A stretch of 64,000 nucleotides of DNA, from the NCBI GenBank assembly GCA_033064195.1, contig JARBJD010000091.1:1-64000 (forward strand), read 5' to 3'. The DNA comes from Blattamonas nauphoetae (Eukaryota; Preaxostyla; Oxymonadida). The number at the start of each line of letters is the position of its first letter. The first letter of the stretch is position 1. The notes under the pieces are model-generated. The model did no database searches and was not told the DNA's origin. It worked only from the letters and a program-made list of their open reading frames with translations. Below, piece by piece: positions 57,709 through 64,000 of this stretch. Made by a program: the position numbers and the translations under genes.

Positions 57709-60058
57709 TCAAGGTTTTGTCCGACTTGTCCTGAAAATAGTCGAACGGCGCATGTTTATATGATTGGACATTGTCGAATTCGCTGCTAAATTATCATATA
57801 AGGAAATAATGGGAAGGAATGACAGACTTGTCTGATTCGGTGTTTCTGAAGGACGCTCGTCTTGTGTGGAATGTAGAACTCGTTCGTAAGCTTGTGTGAT
57901 CGTCTCGTTGACAGCACGGACGTTCTGAGAAAAGGGAGAAAATGAAGTGAAGGGGATAAGATAGAAGATCGCGGTGAGCAAGAGCACCAGCAGACTTTGT
58001 AATCTTTCAACTGTTCCTCCAGTTCAAGGTTTCTCTGAATGAGCTGCTCAATCTGAGCAGGAGTGAGACTGGACGGATCTCGCTTCATGGTTGAGCTGTT
58101 GGGACGACGGGCGAGTGCCATCTAAGACGATTGATGGGACAGACAATTGAGGGGAGCAAAGATGGGACGATGGGTGAGACAGTTGAGATGTCGAGAATCA
58201 AACACACCTTCTCCATTTTCATCGCTGCTAGCTCATTTTCATATCTCGCCTTCTCTCGACTTCGTGTTTCTTCCAAAATCTTCGTTTTTCGATCCAGCGC
58301 GAGGAGTCTTCTGACTTCGTTCGAAAGTGACTGAATTTTGGTTTCCTGTGCCTGAATGATTCGTCGATACACTCTCTCTTCTGGTGGTGTCTCACTGATC
58401 AACCCAGAAACAACTGAATAATCTGTTTTGGGTGGGCCAGAAGCGCTGAGATGAGATGAATGAACATTGAGTTACCAGACCTTGTCCCCCTTCTCATCGA
58501 CATTGCCGACGACGACCTGGCTCTCTTCTTGCTCCGTGGTCTGTCTCCATCCATCGACTGCGATGTTGTTGACAACAGCATCGAAGTCACTCTCTTCTTC
58601 TCTTCCGTTGCTGCCTCAAACAACGAATCATATTCTTCCTTCATCGTCACATTCCGTTTTGCCAAAATCTCGCCCGCTTGTTGCACTTTTCGAAGATCCC
58701 GTTTTAGCATCATAATCTCCTCGTCCTTCCGTTTGATAAGAACTTCCTGACGTTTCAATGAAGCTTCGTATGACACAATCCGCTGATGGGGAATGTCTGA
58801 TTTGAAAGACTGAAGCTCGGTTTTAAGATCCGAGATTTCTCGACGAAGTCTCTCATTATCCAACTGAAAATATGAGAAGTTAAATGATATATTCCCAAAA
58901 AAGATGAAAAAAGGCTTGAATCTTATAAACACCAAACATACTTCCATTCCAAATTTTTGTCGATCGATCTTCGTCTTTGAATTTTTTTCAACATTGTGGA
59001 GAGAGGTAATTTGTGCTAATTGATGAGCATGTTGGGTTTTCAGGAAATGAATCCGGGACTATAGTAGAAGAGAGAAGGATGAGAGGGATTGAAAACACAC
59101 CTCCAATTGTGCAATTTTAAGAAGTCTACTTTGTTGCTGTTTGATAGTGACTTTTGCACGTTCCATTGCGTTCTGTTCTTCATGCAGAGACGATCTTGTT
59201 TCCTTCAGTGCAGTCACAAGTTGTTCGTTGTCTGTTCTCAGGACATCGATGGTTCCTTTTGCATTTTGGATGATCGTTTGAGTGTCTCGTGTTGTTGGAA
59301 TGCGAGCTATAGACATGCTGAGGATCTCTGCATGTCCAGTAATTGTAGATCTCTGATTGGAGATTGAATCAAGATTCACACAGACAACAAATTACGAGAG
59401 AGAGAAAAAATAGAAAAAGAGATGCAACGGAGATGATGAGGATAAAATGTGTTCAAAAAAAGGCAGACTAGCTTCTCGATCTCATTTTTGAGTGAAGTGA
59501 TGGCAGATTCATCGTAAAGTTTTCGTTGAGCATCATAATCAAACTCTTTCTCATATTGCCGCCTAAAGTTCAACAGAATTTCCAAATGGTGCCTATGTAT
59601 CATTGAAGAATAGGAAGGGTAAAGAATAAATTCGACGAACATGATGGAGTCAAAAAGGATCAGAATTGGTGTGTTTCCGAGTTCTTTTTCTTCACGATTT
59701 CTATCAGCATTCGATAATGTCTCCATTGTTAGATCTCGTAAATCAATATATCTGTTTGTTGGAATGAAAAAAGGGGATGAGATACGCTTTCCTGATTTTT
59801 TCGTCAAGTGCTTCATAAACTTTATAATAATCAAGAAGATGCACATTCTCATTCTTAACAATTCGTAGCTGCTCTTGCGCTTCTTCTAGTTTCCTCTGCA
59901 AGTGAAGAATGACAAAAACGAGAGAAAGACCTGTGAACTGAGAAGTGAGTCGTTGATCTGCTGCTGAAGTGATGAAACTTGGAGCTCAAGAGCTCTAGTT
60001 CGATCTCGAAGTCTGAGATTATCTGTTCGGAGGCTAGCAATCTCCTGAGAATCACTCA
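57709..60058 (-). CDS. Multi-exon coiled-coil protein, possibly centriolar or flagellar
   Basis: It starts at 60058 (MSDSQEIASLRTDNLRLRDR). At least eight short introns break it; the first is 59896-59930 (35 nt, CAG|GTCTTT to TTGCAG|AGG). Exon pieces read RKLEEAQEQLRIVKNENVHL, then FRRQYEKEFDYDAQRKLYD, QTIIQNAKGTIDVLRTDNEQ, LDNERLRREISDLKTELQSF, a basic patch (RPRSKKRARSSSAMSMRRG) near 58.5 kb, RIIQAQETKIQSLSNEVRRL and a C-terminal IFRTSRTKP. Nearly all is coiled coil. The neighbouring gene is CFAP96, so an axonemal or basal-body role is possible, but no orthologue is recognised. Exon borders other than the first are approximate. Confidence 0.6.
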
Positions 60059-60377
60059 TTCACGAAAACTAAATTATTGGTTTCTTCACAATTTAGAAGG
60101 GAAAAGAGAAACAAAAATGATAATCATATAAAGTAAAATAAACAAATGCTTTAGGGTTCATGAGGTGAGGTTGTTTCCCATGCATTTTAGTGTCGCATGG
60201 ATCGCTCGAACGTGGAGCGGGCCACAATCCCTGTTGTCGCGATCTAGAGAAGATGGAGATAATTATGGACAGTTAAGATCAGAAGAAGTTGACAGAATGG
60301 AAACAGAGCCTTCGGAAACAATGGCGACGACGTCAAAACAGAACAGAGTAATATCTCGAAGTATTCAACTCAGAAAA

Positions 60378-61561
60378 TCAAAAAAGCTTCACAATGGCAC
60401 TGCATACGGATGGTTGAGGAACAGAGAGGTCGTTCGTTCCAGAGGGCTTCCAAACTTTGACTGGTTGAGTCTTTGGCCGTGGTTTCGATTCAGACTTGAA
60501 ATATTCAGGGAAAGGATTGATGGTCTCTCGAGTGTGTGACATTCCCTTAAACGGTACTGTGATTGGTTTTGCTTTGGGCTTTGGCTTTTCCTTCTTTTTT
60601 GGGATTCCTTCATCTGAGTACATTGAAATATCAATTTTTCGCTGTCCATTGTCCATGCTAACAAATGGTTTGGTTGGACCTTTCCCTTTATCTCCCTTTT
60701 TATCCTTCTTGACACCTCCGTAAGGATCTGACTCATATTTGAATTCCGTTCCTCTCCCAATCGTTGTGTTGGCGTAACCATAACCTCCTTTCTTTGTTGG
60801 GTTGCAAAGGAAGTTTCGAGGTGTAGGTTTCACATCTCCTTTCTGTCTCGGTTTTGTGTCCAACTCTGGTTTGTGTTCTGGGTTTCCATGCAAAAATGCA
60901 TCTGGACCTCCTCGTCCAACCCTAATCAAGAGAAAAACGAGATGATACGATCAATAAAATGATAGGAAGATGAGATAAAATACGAAAAAAAGAACGCTCA
61001 AGATGAGTGGTTGAAAACGAACATTTTCTTCATTGGTGAAGCTGGCGTGAATGGCTTTGTTGAAATGTTCTTTTTTGTTTTAGCCAGTTCTTCTTGTCTT
61101 TGCATTTTGTCAATATCAACATATTTATCTCCCTGAAAGAGAAAAAAGAGGATGAAAATTGAAAATGCGAAAAAAAGGAGAAAGGTCGAATTTCGAGAAG
61201 AAAAGTACTGAGATACAACGAACAAAAAGGACAACAAATCAAGAGAAGTCATTAAAACAGAGGTAGGAATGTGTTTAGAAGTTTAAATACCGATGCAAGA
61301 GGAACATAACCACGACTAATGAGTTCCTTATCTGTTCGACCTTTCTTCACTGGATTGGTTGCAAACTGTTTTCCTTTGTATCGGTCTGGGATCTCACTTC
61401 CTTTCGTGTATGGATCCTGAAATAGAGAGGATTGTTAATCGATGTCATAAAAATGAAAAGGTGAGTGATACGCCAATCGTAATGTAACCCGAGTTCATGA
61501 ACAAATCAGTTACATGTAAATCATGCATTGCAGTCGCTCCAGTCACATCTACCTTTGCCAT
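60378..61561 (-). CDS. CFAP96: Cilia- and flagella-associated protein 96 (C4orf47-like)
   Basis: Four exons (61561-61472, 61416-61291, 61132-61023, 60921-60378) join in frame to 289 residues; introns are 55, 158 and 101 nt. Diagnostic blocks match the family in order: an N-terminal LFMNSGYITIG (human FSEMEYITVG), DPYTKGSEIPDRYKGKQF, FLCNPTKKGGYGYANTTIG (human LYTNPGKKGTGYGYANITIG) and a C-terminal INPFPEYFKSESKP. The protein is basic, Pro/Gly-rich and lacks domains. CFAP96 is found in flagellated eukaryotes and is linked to axonemes and centrosomes, so its presence implies a flagellate. The stop lies in VKLF-TGA; a further 3' exon cannot be excluded. Confidence 0.88.
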
Positions 61562-61715
61562 TGAGATTATCTGAAACGGCCAGAACCTTGTTATGGAATG
61601 GTGACCATGAAGTCAAGATAAAAAGGCAAAAATTGTTGGTTGTTTGATGTAATTCCTCAAATTTCTAGATATTCTCGTGAAACGGACTCCAACATTAAAT
61701 TAACGCAGTGAGAAT

Positions 61716-62120
61716 TTAGTCTTTCTTTGCGGGGGCTTGTTTCTTGCCGTTTTTGCGAGCAATAGCGCGGAGAAGGATGTAAGCACGTTTTTGAGAGAGT
61801 TTGATGGTGTTCTTGTCAGCACCATAAGTTTTGAGGTGGTTGCGGAGGTGAGCGTATGTCTTTTGGTCGTTGTGGATGTTTGTCGATGCCCACTTCTTAG
61901 CTGGTTTGCAGCAAGCTCCACGGCGTGTGGTGGAAACAGAGATGGTTTTTCCGTTCGGGGCGATTGAAACATCAACGGCTTTCTTGTTGAGGATTGGAGT
62001 GAAGCGGGCGGAATTCACGTTCATCACATTTCCGCGTTCCTGAGAGAAAACAAGTCCGTCACGCTTGACAACGTTCACATTGTGACCTTGAGTCAGAGCC
62101 CATGTAAGGTTGCGAGACAT
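61716..62120 (-). CDS. RPL28: Large-subunit ribosomal protein eL28
   Basis: 134 codons from ATG 62120 (MSRNLTWALTQGHNVNVVKR) to TAA. It matches eL28 along its whole length: an N-terminal LTW..., VKRDGLVFSQERGNVMNVNS (human [20 protein letters not shown]), FTPILNKKAVDVSIAPNGKT and a helical basic C-terminus KLSQKRAYILLRAIARKNGK. It is a eukaryote/archaeal-type large-subunit protein. A CAAATCGTAG just before the ATG looks like a splice acceptor, so a 5' UTR intron is likely, as is common in ribosomal protein genes. Its TAA stop after a conserved Lys-rich end supports the standard genetic code. Confidence 0.92.
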   Translation of the reverse strand: MSRNLTWALTQGHNVNVVKRDGLVFSQERGNVMNVNSARFTPILNKKAVDVSIAPNGKTISVSTTRRGACCKPAKKWASTNIHNDQKTYAHLRNHLKTYGADKNTIKLSQKRAYILLRAIARKNGKKQAPAKKD

Positions 62121-62548
62121 CTACGATTTGTAGCGAGAAAAATAGCAAAATATTATTTTGGGATAGAAAAGACAATAACTGACAGATAATCACTAAATTG
62201 AGTGGCAAAGGATCGATTCATATCGATTTCTCTTTGTAAAATTCATTGATCAAACAAACCTTCTGAAATCCGAGATCTTTAATCCCCACGCGGCCCTCAC
62301 CCACATCCGAGGTTGACACTGGAATGATCGTCGAATATCAACTTAACGAACTCCGTAATTCATTCTCAATCGTTGATCACATCTTTCGTTCTCTTCGGAT
62401 GGTCAATTGGTAAAATTTGGACTTAATTCGAGAATTGTGATTCCTTCGATGAAATGAGAACAATTAATGAAATGAAATGAATATTGAACACAGAACGTGT
62501 GTGATTTGTCTATTTCTGTCGACTCCACATGAATATGAGAGAACAGCA
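62121..62548. other. Intergenic region upstream of RPL28
   Basis: About 430 bp, A/T-rich, with no coding frame. It probably holds the RPL28 promoter and a 5' UTR intron. A short G/C-rich piece (CCACGCGGCCCTCACCC near 62288) stands out, but I cannot name it. Confidence 0.4.
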
Positions 62549-64000
62549 TCAGTGAATCTCATCCAATCTATACCACCGGATCAAATTTGATCCAACGAAT
62601 TGAAGCATTGGCTTCGTTATGTTTGGGATGTCGAAAACATTCACATCGCTTCCCTGGACGAAGATGAACTCCAACACGTCCTGCCAGCCTTCCTCCAGAT
62701 AGTTGGGGACGGTTCTTCGAATCGTCTTCTGTTCTTCGATGTCAAGATCATGAAACGCTTTACTGTCAAGAATGATTCTGAAGAAAGGGTTGTTTGTGTC
62801 GAAATCGAGGTTGAACAAAGCAATCACAAAGTGAGAGAAGAACCCAGTCCTGTTGAGATATCGAGCAATCACGCGCTGATCACACAATTTGCAGAAATCG
62901 ATAAAGAGATCTAGACGTCCCGTACTTTCCCATCTTCCGAAGGAGCGTATTTGGTTGAAGAAATTTCTACGTCCCTCAATTTTTTGATCCTCGAAGTCGC
63001 GTTGTTGGATGATATAATGGGCAAGAACGTCAACGAACGGAGTAATCAGACCCTCGAACTGTGGTTGATGGTGTCGAGTGGCGTGGTCGAGAGCCTGCGG
63101 AAGGGTTCGGAGGACGACTTTCAGAACGACCATGTTGAGTTTCTTCGAGTCATAGATGTCCGATAATCGGTTCTGGTTGATTATTCGCTTCACAATTCCA
63201 ATACTCTTCAAATCAACTTCATCCCATTCGCCGGGTATCGGTTGAAGGGAGGATGGAGGAGTTGAGAGGAGATGATTGAGGGGCGCTTGATCAAAGAGAC
63301 CAACAGGGAGAGAGAGGAGAGTCTCGAATGCGTGCAAGCATTGTGCTGGTGATCTTTCTGCATTTCGGAAGACATCAGGGAGATTGAGGTTCCCGAGTTG
63401 GCGTTTCTGGAATTCGAATATCCGAAGGAAGGTGTCTTCGTGAATAAGCGTGTCGCTTCCGAGCAGAGCAACAATTCTGTCGACAATGTTGACGATCTCG
63501 TCGTCGGTGAGACAACAAACAAGTTCAGATGTGAGGATGAGTGGCGGAGAGGATGACGAGAGGGCCGAAGCATCCATTTCCCGTCTCACTTCTTCTCGAT
63601 AGGGCTCGACCAGGCTGTTTCCGTACTCACGCAGATACGAGCCGTGGAGAAAATTCAGAATCCCGCCATTTTGATCTCCATCCAATGCGAACGGATGGAG
63701 TGACAGATGGACTGCATAATCCCTCGTGTGTGTGTAGAACGCGCGGTATTTCTCGTCCAGTTCTCTTCGAACTCGATCTGTCCAGACACGATTCCACGCA
63801 ATTCGACTGGGTTCAATCGTTGATAGATGATGATGCAACAATTCGACGAGTTCGGTGTGGAGTGGGATGAACTCCATGGTGAAGGGCAGTTTTGATGGAT
63901 CAACCGCATTTCTGAAACTGGGGAACCACTCGTTCCAAATGTGCTTCATAAAGGTCACACAATCCTGATCACCCATGAACTTTCGGAATGCAGCGAGAAG
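62549..64000 (-). CDS. Alpha-helical protein of unknown function, cut by the right edge
   Basis: The frame is open from the window edge (LLAAFRKFMGDQDCVTFMKH) to the stop at 62549, at least 483 codons; the ATG at 63976 may be internal. The protein is almost all helix, with Leu/Phe-rich segments (LFIDFCKLCDQRVIARYLNR, HFVIALFNLDFD) like a HEAT/ARM-type solenoid. There are no enzyme motifs, signal peptide or membrane segments, and I do not recognise the family. It is tail-to-head with RPL28, with a 430 bp gap. Confidence 0.65.
   Translation of the reverse strand, partial: LLAAFRKFMGDQDCVTFMKHIWNEWFPSFRNAVDPSKLPFTMEFIPLHTELVELLHHHLSTIEPSRIAWNRVWTDRVRRELDEKYRAFYTHTRDYAVHLSLHPFALDGDQNGGILNFLHGSYLREYGNSLVEPYREEVRREMDASALSSSSPPLILTSELVCCLTDDEIVNIVDRIVALLGSDTLIHEDTFLRIFEFQKRQLGNLNLPDVFRNAERSPAQCLHAFETLLSLPVGLFDQAPLNHLLSTPPSSLQPIPGEWDEVDLKSIGIVKRIINQNRLSDIYDSKKLNMVVLKVVLRTLPQALDHATRHHQPQFEGLITPFVDVLAHYIIQQRDFEDQKIEGRRNFFNQIRSFGRWESTGRLDLFIDFCKLCDQRVIARYLNRTGFFSHFVIALFNLDFDTNNPFFRIILDSKAFHDLDIEEQKTIRRTVPNYLEEGWQDVLEFIFVQGSDVNVFDIPNITKPMLQFVGSNLIRWYRLDEIH

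Noticed and set aside
1-64000. tRNA, rRNA genes or CRISPR arrays
   Set aside because: No cloverleaf-type sequence, rRNA-like stretch or regularly spaced direct repeat was recognised by eye.

Overview
This 64 kb window looks like nuclear DNA of a single-celled eukaryote. It is gene-dense, most introns that can be modelled are only 31-68 nt, intergenic gaps are short, and several proteins are very large and Ser/Pro/Thr-rich. TAA, TAG and TGA all act as stops (eL28 ends on TAA), so the standard code applies. The mix of Polinton, hAT, MULE and pogo-like remnants, tiny introns and a flagellar protein (CFAP96) fits a metamonad such as an oxymonad (Blattamonas-like). That assignment is inference; no marker in the window settles it.

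Positions 1 to about 9690 are the pol-side part of a Polinton/Maverick, cut by the left window edge. It carries a packaging-type ATPase, a retroviral-type integrase, an unknown 264-codon gene, a protein-primed DNA polymerase B with an HNH-like module, a small two-repeat protein and a terminal zone. It is broken. At least six short double-hairpin repeats are scattered through it, three of them inside open frames. Positions 9.8-17.3 kb are a transposon graveyard: a hAT 5' part, a pogo/DDE_1-like piece, a MULE flanked by diverged inverted repeats, a decayed DDE transposase with a DYKENW motif and in-frame stops, and a hAT 3' part.

From 17.5 kb to the right edge the window is host genes, modelled here with introns: maspardin (SPG21-like, catalytic Ser replaced), a WNK-like pseudokinase with a long tail, a very young 853 bp foldback element, a giant 2969-aa protein, a 2000+ aa acidic coiled-coil protein with extra 5' exons, the exosome nuclease Rrp6/EXOSC10, a cornichon cargo receptor, a spindle-type coiled-coil protein, a 59-aa secreted Cys peptide, the NatC subunit NAA35, a p24/TMED cargo receptor, a cyclic-nucleotide phosphodiesterase with a long disordered N-terminus, a bacterial-type AlkD-like DNA glycosylase, a multi-exon coiled-coil protein, CFAP96, ribosomal protein eL28, and a partial alpha-helical protein at the right edge.

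The host genes do not form an operon, but functional themes recur. Cornichon and TMED both serve ER-Golgi cargo export. CFAP96 and several coiled-coil proteins point to flagella and cytoskeleton. The pseudokinase and the phosphodiesterase point to signalling. Several gene pairs are divergent with short shared 5' regions (NAA35/TMED 131 bp; coiled-coil/secreted peptide 233 bp).
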